Made by a program: the position numbers and the translations under genes
Notes under the pieces: model-generated
Seen by the model: only the letters and a program-made list of their open reading frames with translations
Database searches by the model: none
Told to the model about the DNA's origin: nothing
Part shown: in pieces, positions 16,868 through 25,480 of the stretch
Numbering within the stretch: the stretch's first letter is position 1
Layout: every line of letters starts with the position of its first letter
DNA from: Streptomyces capillispiralis
Lineage (GTDB): Bacteria > Actinomycetota > Actinomycetes > Streptomycetales > Streptomycetaceae
DNA length: 64,000 bases
Assembly: GCF_007829875.1 (NCBI RefSeq)
Contig: NZ_VIWV01000001.1
Coordinates: 5,674,501 to 5,738,500, forward strand
Reading direction: 5' to 3'

Positions 16868-18129
16868 CCGACTCCGGCTACTCCTCCGAGCAGCAGGCGC
16901 CCCCACCGGGCTGCCCCGCCCACGCCGGCGCGGTGCGCCTCGGAGGGCTCCAGTACCAGCAGACGCCGTCGCAGCTGTACCGCGCGATGCGCAGGGAGCA
17001 CGGCCCGGTCGCACCGGTGCTGCTCGACGGGGGCATCCCCGCCTGGCTGGTGCTCGGCTACTCCGAGGTCACGTACGTGACCAGCCACGACGAGCTGTTC
17101 GCGCGCGACTCGCGGCGCTGGAACCAGTGGGAGCACATCCCGCAGGACTGGCCGCTGCTGCCGTTCGTCGGGTACCAGCCGTCGGTGCTGTTCACCGAGG
17201 GCGAGGAGCACCAGCGGCGGGCCGGGGTGATCACCGAGGCGCTGGAGGGCGTCGACCAGTTCGAACTCGCCCGCGACTGCGAGCTGATCGCCGACGACCT
17301 CATCGCCCGCTTCGCCGGCAGCGGCCAGGCGGAGCTGATGGCGGACTACGCGCACGCCCTGCCGATGCGGGCCGTGGTGCAGATGTGCGGCATGCCGACC
17401 TCGGGCGAGGACACCAGTCGGCTCGTCGACGACCTGCGGATCTCGCTGGACGCCTCGGAGGGCGACGACCCGGTGGCCGCGTACGGGCGCGTCGGCGAGC
17501 GGCTGCGGCAGCTGGTGAAGGACAAGCGGGCCGCTCCGGGTCCGGACGTCACCTCGCGCATGCTGACCCACCCGGCGGGCCTGACCGACGAGGAGGTCGT
17601 CCAGGACCTGATCTCCGTGATCGCCGCGGCCCAGCAGCCGACGGCGAACTGGATCTGCAACACGCTGCGTCTGCTGCTGACGGACGCGCGGTTCGCGGTG
17701 AACGTCTCGGGCGGCCGGCTCAGCGTGGGCGAGGCGCTCAACGAGGTGCTGTGGCTGGACACGCCGACGCAGAACTTCATCGGACGGTGGGCCGTACGGG
17801 ACGTCCAGCTCGGCGGGCGGCAGATCCGGGCCGGCGACTGCCTGGTGCTGGGCCTGGCCGCCGCCAACACCGACCCGCAGATCTGGCCGGAGTCCCACGT
17901 CGGCGCGGAGAACGCCGCGCACCTGTCGTTCAGCAACGGCGAGCACCGCTGCCCGTACCCGGCCCCCCTGCTGGCGGACGTGATGGCGCGGACGGCGGTC
18001 GAGACGCTGCTGGAGCGGCTGCCCGACCTGGTGCTGGCGGTCGAGCCGGAGGAGCTGACCTGGCGCCCGTCCATCTGGATGCGGGGACTGTCGGCGCTCC
18101 CGGTGCGCTTCACGCCGGTCGTGCAGTAG
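16864..18129 (+). CDS. cvnE: CvnE cytochrome P450 without an EXXR motif
   Basis: The 421-residue P450 closes the conservon, overlapping cvnD by four bases (GTGA). The haem-binding loop reads FSNGEHRCPYP with the axial Cys. Where the K-helix EXXR should be, the sequence reads NEVLWLDTPTQ, so the Arg is missing (EVLW), as reported for the CYP157 family associated with conservons. The I-helix is also atypical (VIAAAQQPTANW). It probably works as a redox effector or sensor for the conservon or as a specialised monooxygenase. The substrate is unknown. Confidence 0.92.
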   Translation: MTDSGYSSEQQAPPPGCPAHAGAVRLGGLQYQQTPSQLYRAMRREHGPVAPVLLDGGIPAWLVLGYSEVTYVTSHDELFARDSRRWNQWEHIPQDWPLLPFVGYQPSVLFTEGEEHQRRAGVITEALEGVDQFELARDCELIADDLIARFAGSGQAELMADYAHALPMRAVVQMCGMPTSGEDTSRLVDDLRISLDASEGDDPVAAYGRVGERLRQLVKDKRAAPGPDVTSRMLTHPAGLTDEEVVQDLISVIAAAQQPTANWICNTLRLLLTDARFAVNVSGGRLSVGEALNEVLWLDTPTQNFIGRWAVRDVQLGGRQIRAGDCLVLGLAAANTDPQIWPESHVGAENAAHLSFSNGEHRCPYPAPLLADVMARTAVETLLERLPDLVLAVEPEELTWRPSIWMRGLSALPVRFTPVVQ

Positions 18130-18195
18130 GGCGGGCCGGGGCCCCGGGCGGGCCGGGGGGCGTACGTCCGTGCCCGCCCCCGGCCCCAGGTTCCG

Positions 18196-18224
18196 GGCGC
18201 ACGCCGCGCGGCGGGGCGTGCGCC
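18196..18224. terminator. hairpin between convergent P450 genes
   Basis: GGCGCACGCC at 18196-18205 pairs with GGCGTGCGCC at 18215-18224. It lies in the 254-base GC-rich gap between cvnE and the convergent P450 and could terminate either transcript. Confidence 0.5.
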
Positions 18225-18383
18225 GTCCCGGGCCCCGCGACCGGGGCCCGGACCGCGGCGCGGGCCGGTGGACGGGCGGAGCGAGCCCCGCGGGCAGGGG
18301 AGCCCGGCGGGTGGCGGCGGACGGACGGCGTGCGGGTGCCGTGCCGACGGGTGCCGCCCCCGGCGGCCGCCCGCGCGGTCGGG

Positions 18384-19610
18384 TCAGCCGCCCACCGGTG
18401 TGAACCGCACCGGCAGCCGCTGCGGGCCGCGGGTGAACACGCCCTCCTCGGCCGGTTCGAAACCGTCCGCGAGACGCAGCTCCGGCATCGCGTCCAGGAG
18501 CTGGCCGACACCGATCTCCACCTCCGCCTTGGCCAGCAGCGCGCCGACGCAGAAGTGCCGGCCGAGCGCGAAGGCGAGGTGGTCGGCGGCGGCCGAGAAC
18601 GCGGTCGTGGTGGTGAGGTCGTCGCGGAAGATGTCGAAGCGGTCCGGGTCGCGGTAGCGGTTCTCGTCGCGGTTGGCGGCGCCTATCAGACAGGTGACGG
18701 TGGCGCCCGCGGGGATCGTGCCACCGCTCAGCTCCACCTCCGTGGCGGACTGCCGCATGATCATGTGCACGGGCGGGGTGAACCGCAGGGTCTCGGCGAA
18801 GGCACGCGGGATCAGCGAGTGGTCCGCGCGGACGGCCGCCAGCTGGTCGGGATGGAGCAGCAGGTTGGCGAAGATGCCGGCGATGGCCTTGTCGGTGGTC
18901 TCACCGCCGGCCGCGAGCAGCAGGCTGCAGAACGCCTTGACGTCCTCGTCGCTCATCCGCACCCCGTCGACCTCGGCGGCGCACAGGGCGGACAGCAGGT
19001 CGTCGCCCGGGTTCTCGCGGCGCTCCCGGATGATCGGCAGCATGTACTCGGCGAACTCCACCCGGGTCCGCTCGCCCGCGGCGGTCACCTCGGCGTCGCC
19101 CGACAAATTGCCCAGGAAGGCGATGACGGCCGTGTACCAGCGGTGGAAGCGGGCGTGGTCGGTCTTGTCCAGCCCCAGCATGTCGGCGATGACGTTGACC
19201 GGGAAGCGGGTGGCGTAGTCGGTGACCAGGTCGGCGGAGCCGCTGTGTCGGAAGGCGTCGATCAGCTCGCGGGAGTTGCGCTCGATGACGGGCAGGAACT
19301 TCTGCTGCAGCTCGCTGCCGCGGAAGGCGGGCACGACGAGGGCCCGGCGCACGGCGTGCTCCCGGCCGCTGAGCTGGAGAATCGTCTTGCCGTGCACGGG
19401 TTCGAGCTGCCAGGCGTAGTTGTCGGTGGTGAACTCGCCGGCCTTGTCCTTGAAGACGCGCTCCACGTCCTCGTAGCGCGAGACGATGTAACTCTGCGTC
19501 GCCTCGTGCCAGATGAGGGGCGCGGTCTCCCGCATCACGCGGTACGCGGGGTAGGGGTTCGCCGCGAACTCGGGCGAGAGGATGTCGGGCACCTGCTGGG
19601 CGGTGGACAT
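18384..19610 (-). CDS. cytochrome P450
   Basis: The 408-residue class I bacterial P450 has normal signatures: I-helix LLLAAGGETTDKAI with the acid-alcohol pair, K-helix ETLR and haem loop FALGRHFCVGALLAK. It is convergent with cvnE and has its own RBS (GGGAG before the ATG at 19610). Some conservons are followed by a second P450 and this may be its role here, or it may be independent. No ferredoxin is adjacent. The substrate is unknown. Confidence 0.9.
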   Translation of the reverse strand: MSTAQQVPDILSPEFAANPYPAYRVMRETAPLIWHEATQSYIVSRYEDVERVFKDKAGEFTTDNYAWQLEPVHGKTILQLSGREHAVRRALVVPAFRGSELQQKFLPVIERNSRELIDAFRHSGSADLVTDYATRFPVNVIADMLGLDKTDHARFHRWYTAVIAFLGNLSGDAEVTAAGERTRVEFAEYMLPIIRERRENPGDDLLSALCAAEVDGVRMSDEDVKAFCSLLLAAGGETTDKAIAGIFANLLLHPDQLAAVRADHSLIPRAFAETLRFTPPVHMIMRQSATEVELSGGTIPAGATVTCLIGAANRDENRYRDPDRFDIFRDDLTTTTAFSAAADHLAFALGRHFCVGALLAKAEVEIGVGQLLDAMPELRLADGFEPAEEGVFTRGPQRLPVRFTPVGG

Positions 19611-19853
19611 GGAGCTCCCTGCGGTCGTGACTTCGTGTACCGCACAAGGTTATTGATCAACCATCAGTTGGGACAGAGCTGCCGCCAACCCGTACGCCCG
19701 GGAACGACGTCGGCCGAAAACCGCCCCCGGCCCGGACGCGGAGAGGGGCGGGCGGGGTGCGGGCGGGTGGCCTGCGCGTCCGGCCGCGGACAAAGCGCGT
19801 GCGCGCGTTCGAGCAGGTGGGGTAAGTTCCTGCCTGTTCGAAGGGGGAGTCCA
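19611..19853. promoter_or_regulatory. divergent intergenic region
   Basis: This 243-base gap between the P450 (minus) and the DUF7873-like gene (plus) must carry both promoters. An AT-rich patch with TTATTGATCAACC around 19650 is the likely P450 promoter, and GGTAAGTTCCTG near 19820 lies close to the downstream gene. Confidence 0.4.
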
Positions 19854-20585
19854 GTGGCGAAGCTGAACCAGATCATCGCTGTCGAAAAGGGTGTCAAGAG
19901 CAAGTCGCTCCAGGACGTCAACGCGGCGCACACCAAGGTGCAGAAGCCCGCGCTGATGGCCGGCATCTCGCGCACGTACCAGCCGAAGGACGAGGAGGGC
20001 GAGCAGCTGCCGCCCGAGTCCACGCGCGTACAGGTCCAGGCCGAGGACGTGCTGCGGGAGATGGCGGCGTCCCTGACCCGGCTGTTCGACGTGACCGCCA
20101 CCAAGGACTGGGCGAACTGCACGGCCCGCGCGGACGTCACGGTCGAAGGACGGACCGTCGTCGCGGACGTGCCGGTCAGTTACCTCCTCTTCCTGGAGAA
20201 GCAGCTCACCGACCTGCACGCCTTCATCAGGAAGCTCCCCACCCTCGACGCCGCCGAGTCCTGGTCCCACGACCCGTCCACGGACTGGTGGAAGACGGAC
20301 CCGGTCCGCACGATCCGCACCAAGAAGGTCCCGCGCAACCACGTCAAGGCGGAGGCGACCGACAAGCACCCTGCGCAGGTCGAGGTGTACTACGAGGACG
20401 TGCCGATCGGTTACTGGACCACGGTGAAGTTCTCCGGCGCCCTCCCTGCGCGGCGGGTGAACGAGCTGGTGGAGCGGGTCGAGAAGCTCCAGCAGGCGGT
20501 CAAGTTCGCCCGTGAGGAGGCCAACGGCGCCGAGGTCACCGACCAGCGGGTCGGCGACGCGGTGTTCGGCTACCTGTTCGGCTGA
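19854..20585 (+). CDS. conserved actinobacterial protein, DUF7873-like
   Basis: The 243-residue soluble protein starts MAKLNQIIAVEKGVKSK from a GTG preceded by AAGGGGGAG. It has no signal peptide or membrane helix and contains VSYLLFLEKQLTDLHAF and a Trp-rich segment WKTDPVRTIRTKKVP. I recognise it as a conserved protein widespread in Streptomyces, to my memory labelled DUF7873, without known function. A small alpha/beta domain with a C-terminal coiled coil (VNELVERVEKLQQAV) is plausible. It is followed by a terminator and then by tRNA-like sequences. Confidence 0.75.
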   Translation: MAKLNQIIAVEKGVKSKSLQDVNAAHTKVQKPALMAGISRTYQPKDEEGEQLPPESTRVQVQAEDVLREMAASLTRLFDVTATKDWANCTARADVTVEGRTVVADVPVSYLLFLEKQLTDLHAFIRKLPTLDAAESWSHDPSTDWWKTDPVRTIRTKKVPRNHVKAEATDKHPAQVEVYYEDVPIGYWTTVKFSGALPARRVNELVERVEKLQQAVKFAREEANGAEVTDQRVGDAVFGYLFG

Positions 20586-20613
20586 CACCGGCCGCCGGTA
20601 GCATCCATGATCG

Positions 20614-20635
20614 CCCCCGCGTGCGAGCGCGGGGG
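20614..20635 (+). terminator. hairpin after the DUF7873-like gene
   Basis: CCCCCGCG at 20614-20621 pairs with CGCGGGGG at 20628-20635 across the loop TGCGAG, about 30 bases after the stop codon. Confidence 0.65.
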
Positions 20636-20687
20636 TGCGCGACCCGCGCGGGCCGGAATTGAGGACCGGTTCGCGTACGGAGCGCAA

Positions 20688-20766
20688 GCTGACACTGAAG
20701 TTCAGCCTGAAGAGCGGCTCGGGACACCGGCCGCGGTCAATCTCAGACTCTCGCTCCAGTCTCAGC
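20688..20766 (+). ncRNA. tRNA-like sequence 1 (degenerate)
   Basis: The ends GCTGA (20688-20692) and TCAGC (20762-20766) pair as an acceptor-like stem. Inside, GTTC/GAGC (20700-20703 with 20712-20715) forms a D-arm-like hairpin with loop AGCCTGAA, resembling the common D-arm AGTTCAGCCTGG. GACT/AGTC at 20746-20749 and 20758-20761 could replace a T arm, but there is no TTCRA loop. It is tRNA-like but not a credible canonical tRNA. Confidence 0.3.
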
Positions 20767-20782
20767 ATCGCCGCCGATCGCC

Positions 20783-20839
20783 GGTGCGACCGGGGACGGA
20801 CGAATGCCGTCGGATGTGAGTTCGAATCTCGCCTGCACC
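20783..20839 (+). ncRNA. D-arm-less tRNA-like element with anticodon-like GAA
   Basis: GGTGCGA (20783-20789) pairs with CTGCACC (20833-20839) as an acceptor stem, six of seven pairs counting one G-T. GACGG/CCGTC (20795-20799 and 20807-20811) makes a perfect 5-bp anticodon stem with the 7-base loop ACGAATG. GTGAG/CTCGC (20816-20820 and 20828-20832) makes the T stem with the canonical loop TTCGAAT. Only five bases replace the D arm, and position 33 is C not U. No CCA is encoded. It is too regular for chance in my judgement, yet standard scanners would reject it. Confidence 0.55.
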
Positions 20840-20847
20840 TCTCGCAC

Positions 20848-20892
20848 GGTGCGGTAGTTCAAAGGAAGAACACGACGGCTTGATGACTGATC
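20848..20892 (+). ncRNA. tRNA-like sequence 3, broken 3' half
   Basis: GGTGCGG (20848-20854), TA, and a D arm GTTC-AAAGGAA-GAAC (20857-20871) are followed by GACGG and the 7-base loop CTTGATG (20879-20885), as in the 5' half of a tRNA. The expected CCGTC and the T arm do not follow at the right distance, so the element appears cut near 20886-20893, where the decayed insertion sequence begins. Confidence 0.4.
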
Positions 20893-20941
20893 CGTCCTCT
20901 CAAACGCCGCCGGCGTGCGCAATTGGGTGGCATCCCCAGGG

Positions 20942-20969
20942 GCCCGGGAGCTGGATACGACTCCCGGGC
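20942..20969. terminator. 9-bp hairpin in the IS remnant
   Basis: GCCCGGGAG (20942-20950) pairs exactly with CTCCCGGGC (20961-20969) over a 10-base loop. It follows the 3' end of the decayed transposase on the minus strand and may be its terminator or an end structure of the element. Confidence 0.45.
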
Positions 20970-20994
20970 TCCGCCACGTCCCGGCAGTAAGCCT

Positions 20995-21320
20995 TTTCCC
21001 ACCTCACGCTGATGCGTGTGAAGGACGAAAACGGCCCTCACCAGGTTCTTGATGGTGGCCATGGCCTGCTCGCCGACGCAGCGGATCTTGGCGTGAGCGG
21101 TGTTGCGGTGACGCTTCCCTCGCTGGAGGCGGCGGCCCCGAAACGGAACCCGAACGGATCCGCCGGCACCTTGATACGCCTTGTCTGCCCAGCATTTGAG
21201 CCCCTCATCTGCGAGAGCTCCGATGATCCCGTGCTGCCGCGCGGCGGTCAGGTCATGAGTGGACATGCACGCGAAGCTCCTGGCGGACACGGGTGAGTGC
21301 CCACACGGCCGGTCGCCTCA
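20995..21320 (-). pseudogene. C-terminal remnant of an IS5-type (DDE_Tnp_4) transposase
   Basis: On the minus strand, from about 21265 to 21005, the sequence reads THDLTAARQHGIIGAL, CWADKAYQGAGG, VPFRGRR and GEQAMATIKNL. These are the second Asp and the Glu region of DDE_Tnp_4 transposases. Upstream, RPCGHSP followed by a shifted SARSFACM shows a frameshift within the usual strand, and the N-terminal half is absent. The element is dead. Its family is like, but not identical to, the intact transposase at 24264. Confidence 0.75.
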
Positions 21321-21443
21321 CCGGCGTGCTGTCCCCCGTGCGAGCTACACGCGGATGGCGCTGCGGGGTGACGACCTTCAGGGTCCGAATCCGTAGGGTT
21401 TTCAGGTTCGCGGATGTTGACCACGCTGATTGAGGGGACGTTC
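21321..21443 (+). promoter_or_regulatory. upstream region of the SGNH hydrolase gene
   Basis: There is no gene in this gap. It holds the start-proximal GAGGGG at 21431-21436 that sets the ATG at 21444. A weak promoter could lie in the AT-richer TAGGGTTTTCAGG stretch near 21395. Confidence 0.4.
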
Positions 21444-24155
21444 ATGAGAAGACCCGGGTGGCTGACCGCGCTCGTCTTAGCAGTGACGCTGATGACGGCG
21501 GGGATGACGGAACCGGCCGAGGCGGCGGGGGAGGCGTGCGCCACGGCTGGATCGAACTTCGCCAGCCAGCCGATCGCGGAGAACACGGCGGCGTTGCGGA
21601 TGGGATGCGCCCGCGACGCCGGATCTCTGCGGCCGCTGGCGAACAGCGACACCGACATGGTGGCCGCCATCGACTTCAACACCGCGCAGCAGCCGGACGA
21701 GTGGCAGCGGCAGATGTCGCAGATGGTCAACACGGTGCGCGCCGACAAGGACAAGGGGATCACGCTCAGCGAGTCCTTCGACCTGCAGGCGCAGAAGAGC
21801 AACGTGGACTTCTACGACCGGCAAAGCGACGTCCGGTTCGACGGCAGTATCCAGGTCGTCGGCGACAGCCTCGTCATCGTCATACCCACGGGCGAGGTGA
21901 ACGCTTCGGCGAACTGGTGGCAGAAGATGATCGCCATCGCGGTCGGCTTCGCGGTGTGGGCGGTGGCCCTTGAGGTGTGCGAACTTTCCTTCGGCCCCGC
22001 CGCGCCTCTCGCCGTACCGGTCTGCGCGGCCGTCTCCTCCGGACTGGGCGGGCTCACCGGTGACCTGCTGAACTCCTACTTCGACGGGCGGTCGCTGGGC
22101 GATGCGGATGTCTGGAAGGAGGCGCTCGCCGTACTCGCGGCGAGCGTGGCGGTCGGGTTGGGCTCGGCGGCCCGCGAGACCCTGAGGGCATGGGCCTCGA
22201 AGGGAATGGCCTGGGTGATCGAGGCGGTGGGGAAGACCGCGCGGAACATCAGTGCCCGGCTCGGCTCGTGGCCGACCCCGTTGGAGTACATCAGCAACCT
22301 GTTCACCCCCGACTTCGCGCAGAGCGTCAGGTTGGCCATCGAACGATTGCTCCAGGGCCAGCGAGCCTCCGCCTGGCCGTCGACGATCCGGGTGATGGTG
22401 GTCGGTGACTCGATCAGCCAGGGCCACGAGGGCGACTACACCTGGCGCTACCGGTTGTGGCAGTGGTTCCAGGAGAACAACATCTCGGTCGACTTCGTCG
22501 GTCCTTACCACGGCACGTTCACCCCTGACCAGCCCTCCCCGCCGAAACCGCCGCTCTTCGTCGGCGAGAAGCCGGCGGACCAGGGCATCCGCGTCGACGG
22601 CGGCTACGCGGCCGGGGTCGCCTTCGACAGCGACCACTACGCGCACTGGGGCAGGCAGGCCGCACAGATCAAGGGCGACATCCGCCGGCAGGTCGAGACC
22701 TACAAGCCGGACCTCGTCCTGCTCGCGGCCGGCTTCAACGACATGGGCTGGTTCGTCAGCGACGAGAACGGCACCCTGGACAGCATCGAGACCATCATCG
22801 ACCAGGCCCGCGCGGCCCGGCCGGGGGTCGACTTCGCGGTGGCCACCGTGCCGCACCGGTCGAAGATCGGCGGCCGGGACGATCTGATCACCAAGACCGA
22901 CAACTTCAACCGGCTGCTCGCAAACGCGGCCCCCCGGTTGAGTAAATCCATCTCCCAGGTGGAGGTCGTCGACTGGCAGAAGAAGTACTCCTGCGCCCCC
23001 GCCTCCTGCCCGGCCTCTTACGACGGCCTGCACCCCAACGCCTACGGCGAGTACCAGCTCGCCATCGCCTTCGAGCAGACCCTGCACGACCGGTACGGCC
23101 TGGGCCGGGGCCCGATCCCCTTCCCGCCCGAGAATCTGCCGGTCCGGCCGACGCCCGTGCCGAGCGGTCTGAAGGCCGAGTCCAGTCCCCAGGGAGTGAC
23201 CGTCACCTGGGACCCGGTGTACGGGGCGTTCGGCTACGACGTGCGGTCGCGGGTCGCCGGCCAGACGACCTGGGGCGAGGGCCGCGTCAACAGCAACCGT
23301 GCCGACACCACCTGGACCGTCGACGGCATCCAGTGGGAGTACCAGGTGTGCACCGTCGGCGGTGACAACGTCAAGGGCCCATGGTCCGGCACGGTCAGCG
23401 CGGTCGCCCGCCCGAAGACGGCCCCGCCGCCGCGGATCCTCGCCAGCCGGCCCATCGGCCGGGACAGCATCGAGCTCGAAATCGCACCACCCGACTACCC
23501 CACCACCATCGACCGGCACGAAGTGATCCTCTTCGACAAGGACACGCCCGGCGCCTGGCTCACCGGCACCGGCTTCCGCGGCAACCGGGTGCAGATCCAC
23601 GGGCTGAAACCGGGCCACCGCTACCTCGTCGCGGCGGCCACCTGGAACGCCGCCGGCGGCGGGCTGCCCGCACTGGCCCGTCCGGTGATGGTCGGCGGCG
23701 GTACCCCGGCCGCCCCGACCGGCCTGCGGGTGACCACCGTCGATCCCACCACGGTGGAACTGGACTGGAACGGCGCGAACTCGGCGGCCGGCTACCGGCT
23801 GTGGGTCTCCAACATCAAGGACGGCGGCACCACCCCGCCGAAGGCCGACGAGAACATCATCGAGGACACCCACTACGGCGTCGGCTTCCTGTTCCCGGGC
23901 GTGTGGAACTACGAGTTCTGCGTGACGGCCATCAACGGCTCCCTCGAATCCGACAAGTCCAACTGCGTCATCCCGCCCCATCCCGACGGCAGCGCACCGA
24001 CCAACCCCGGCGGCAGCGCGCTGAACCGCTCACCGAGCGCTCGCACCGCGGCGCCGGACGCGGTGGACATCGGTTCGCTCACCACCCTGAGGAACCCGGA
24101 CGGTACGGCAAGTCCCGTCGCGGTCGGTGTCGGGGTCAACGGGGGTGACCGGTAG
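21444..24155 (+). CDS. secreted SGNH/GDSL hydrolase with C-terminal fibronectin-III-like repeats
   Basis: The 903-residue protein starts MRRPGWLTALVLAVTLMTAG, a signal peptide with a likely cleavage after AEA-A. A hydrophobic segment near residues 155-205 (IAIAVGFAVWAVALEV onward) could be membrane-associated. The SGNH domain (about 318-560) has block I VMVVGDSISQG, block III AGFNDMGW and block V DGLHPNAYGEYQL, giving Ser, Gly, Asn and the Asp-His pair. Three FnIII-like repeats follow (about 570-830), then a Ser/Pro tail. A TTA codon at 21477-21479 makes translation bldA-dependent in Streptomyces. The substrate is probably an extracellular ester. The gene lies between a dead and an intact transposase. 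Confidence 0.85.
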   Translation: MRRPGWLTALVLAVTLMTAGMTEPAEAAGEACATAGSNFASQPIAENTAALRMGCARDAGSLRPLANSDTDMVAAIDFNTAQQPDEWQRQMSQMVNTVRADKDKGITLSESFDLQAQKSNVDFYDRQSDVRFDGSIQVVGDSLVIVIPTGEVNASANWWQKMIAIAVGFAVWAVALEVCELSFGPAAPLAVPVCAAVSSGLGGLTGDLLNSYFDGRSLGDADVWKEALAVLAASVAVGLGSAARETLRAWASKGMAWVIEAVGKTARNISARLGSWPTPLEYISNLFTPDFAQSVRLAIERLLQGQRASAWPSTIRVMVVGDSISQGHEGDYTWRYRLWQWFQENNISVDFVGPYHGTFTPDQPSPPKPPLFVGEKPADQGIRVDGGYAAGVAFDSDHYAHWGRQAAQIKGDIRRQVETYKPDLVLLAAGFNDMGWFVSDENGTLDSIETIIDQARAARPGVDFAVATVPHRSKIGGRDDLITKTDNFNRLLANAAPRLSKSISQVEVVDWQKKYSCAPASCPASYDGLHPNAYGEYQLAIAFEQTLHDRYGLGRGPIPFPPENLPVRPTPVPSGLKAESSPQGVTVTWDPVYGAFGYDVRSRVAGQTTWGEGRVNSNRADTTWTVDGIQWEYQVCTVGGDNVKGPWSGTVSAVARPKTAPPPRILASRPIGRDSIELEIAPPDYPTTIDRHEVILFDKDTPGAWLTGTGFRGNRVQIHGLKPGHRYLVAAATWNAAGGGLPALARPVMVGGGTPAAPTGLRVTTVDPTTVELDWNGANSAAGYRLWVSNIKDGGTTPPKADENIIEDTHYGVGFLFPGVWNYEFCVTAINGSLESDKSNCVIPPHPDGSAPTNPGGSALNRSPSARTAAPDAVDIGSLTTLRNPDGTASPVAVGVGVNGGDR

Positions 24156-24166
24156 CCCGGCCTTGA

Positions 24167-24208
24167 TGTCCCGTGGTGCTGCCGCGAACGCGGCAGCACC
24201 ACGGGACA
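24167..24208 (+). terminator. 19-bp perfect hairpin after the SGNH gene
   Basis: The arms 24167-24185 and 24190-24208 are exact inverted repeats (outer TGTCCCGTGG, inner GCTGCCGC) with the loop GAAC. This is one of the longest perfect stems in the window and lies 12 bases after the stop codon. Confidence 0.85.
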
Positions 24209-24263
24209 CCGGTGAGCAGATCAGCCGACCGCGAGGCCGAAGACGGGCACTGTCACGCTGCCC

Positions 24264-25013
24264 ATGACCGCCGCAGCCAAAGGAGCACACGCGGGCGGAG
24301 GCCCATACCGCTGCACAGTGCGCTGCGACACCCCCAACTGGCGCCGGCTGGGAACGGACCGGCAGGCTCTGCTGGTCCTGGCCCACCTGCGGTGCGGGCA
24401 CACCTACGCCCAGCTCGCAGCCGGGTTCGGCATCAGCGTCAGCACCGTCTGCCGGTACGTGTCCGAGGCCGTCGAACTGCCGGCCGCGCTCGCTCCCGGC
24501 CTTGCCGAGGCCGTCCGGGCCGCTTCCCGCAAAGCCTTCGTGATCCTGGACGGCACGCTGCTGCCGATCGACCGCATCGCCGCCGACCGGCCCTTCTACT
24601 CCGGCAAGCACAAGAAGCACGGCATGAACGTGCAGGTCCTCGCCGACCCGGCAGGCAGGCTCCTGTGGGTCTCGCCCGCACTGCCCGGCGCCGTCCACGA
24701 CATCCGCGCGGCCCGCGAGCACGGAATCATAGACGCCCTGACCGAGGCCGGCATCCGCTGCTGGGCGGACAAGGGATACCAAGGGGCCCGGGGTACGATC
24801 CGGGTGCCCTACCGCGGCCGCTGGGAGCAACTCTCCGCCGGCCGGCAGGAAGTCAACCGCGCCCACGCGCAGATCCGCGCCCTCGGCGAACAGGCCATGG
24901 CCACTCTCAAGACCTGGCGGCTCCTGTGCAAGCTGCGGTGCAGCACCACCCGCATCACCGACCTGGTCATGGCTGTCCTCGTCCTCCACCTGACCTGCTC
25001 AAACGAAGGTTGA
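24264..25013 (+). mobile_element. IS5-type DDE transposase, apparently intact
   Basis: The 249-residue transposase has an N-terminal helix-turn-helix (HTYAQLAAGFGISVSTVCRYV, a helix_turn_helix_Tnp_1-like segment) and a DDE_Tnp_4 catalytic domain. The catalytic domain has first Asp FVILDGTLLPID, second Asp VHDIRAAREHG and Glu LGEQAMATLK. Length suits the family. I could not find convincing terminal inverted repeats: a sequence GGTTGAAAACAGCTC at 25008-25022 looks like a right end, but no matching left copy is visible. The ends therefore remain undefined. Confidence 0.85.
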
Positions 25014-25480
25014 AAACAGCTCAGTGCCTCACGCGGCTGCCGCCGTTCCACGCCGGAGAAATGCCGCGCCCCGCCTTTCCGGCCGGGCGCGCGTCTGCCT
25101 TTCTCGCTTTCCGACGCGGTGGCCGACGGGGCCGCCGGTGCCCGGTGCAGGTTGATGAAAGGGCGGGAAAGGGAAGAGTTCGGGGTCGGTAGCGTGAGGG
25201 TGCGGCGGGTTTTGTGATCGGGTTCTGCCGTCGGTGTGGCCACGGATGGGGGGAGGATGCGTGAGTGCGGATTTCCGGGCTTTCGCGCCGACCGCGAAAC
25301 ACGGGCGCATCGACGTCACTGCGCGGTGAACCGCGTCACGCGCGACCGGCGATCACCTGTCAGGTCCCACGACCCGAGCAGTCCTCCGGCTTCGCACGAC
25401 CGACAGCGTGCGGGACGCGAAACACGGTGCCGGCCCCGCCGTTCAGGGAACGAACAGTGACCTTGCCTGGAGAGTGGACG
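25014..25480 (+). promoter_or_regulatory. upstream region of the MbtH/NRPS accessory genes
   Basis: I find no gene in this 467-base gap; the frames here are shadows without conserved motifs. A symmetric GTGA-N6-TCAC at 25326-25339 has the shape of a Crp/Fnr-family operator. The AT-richer GGGTTTTGTGATCGGGTTCTG near 25207-25228 is a possible promoter. Part of the left end may be debris from the insertion sequence. Confidence 0.35.

Noticed and set aside
20859..20995. C-terminal continuation of the decayed transposase frame
   Set aside because: Beyond FVLHTHQR the residues no longer resemble the family and the frame runs into the tRNA-like region.
24156..25030. Complete insertion sequence with terminal inverted repeats around the transposase at 24264
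   Set aside because: The right side has a plausible end at about 25022, but I could not find its inverted partner to the left; the hairpin at 24167-24208 is a terminator and not an IS end.
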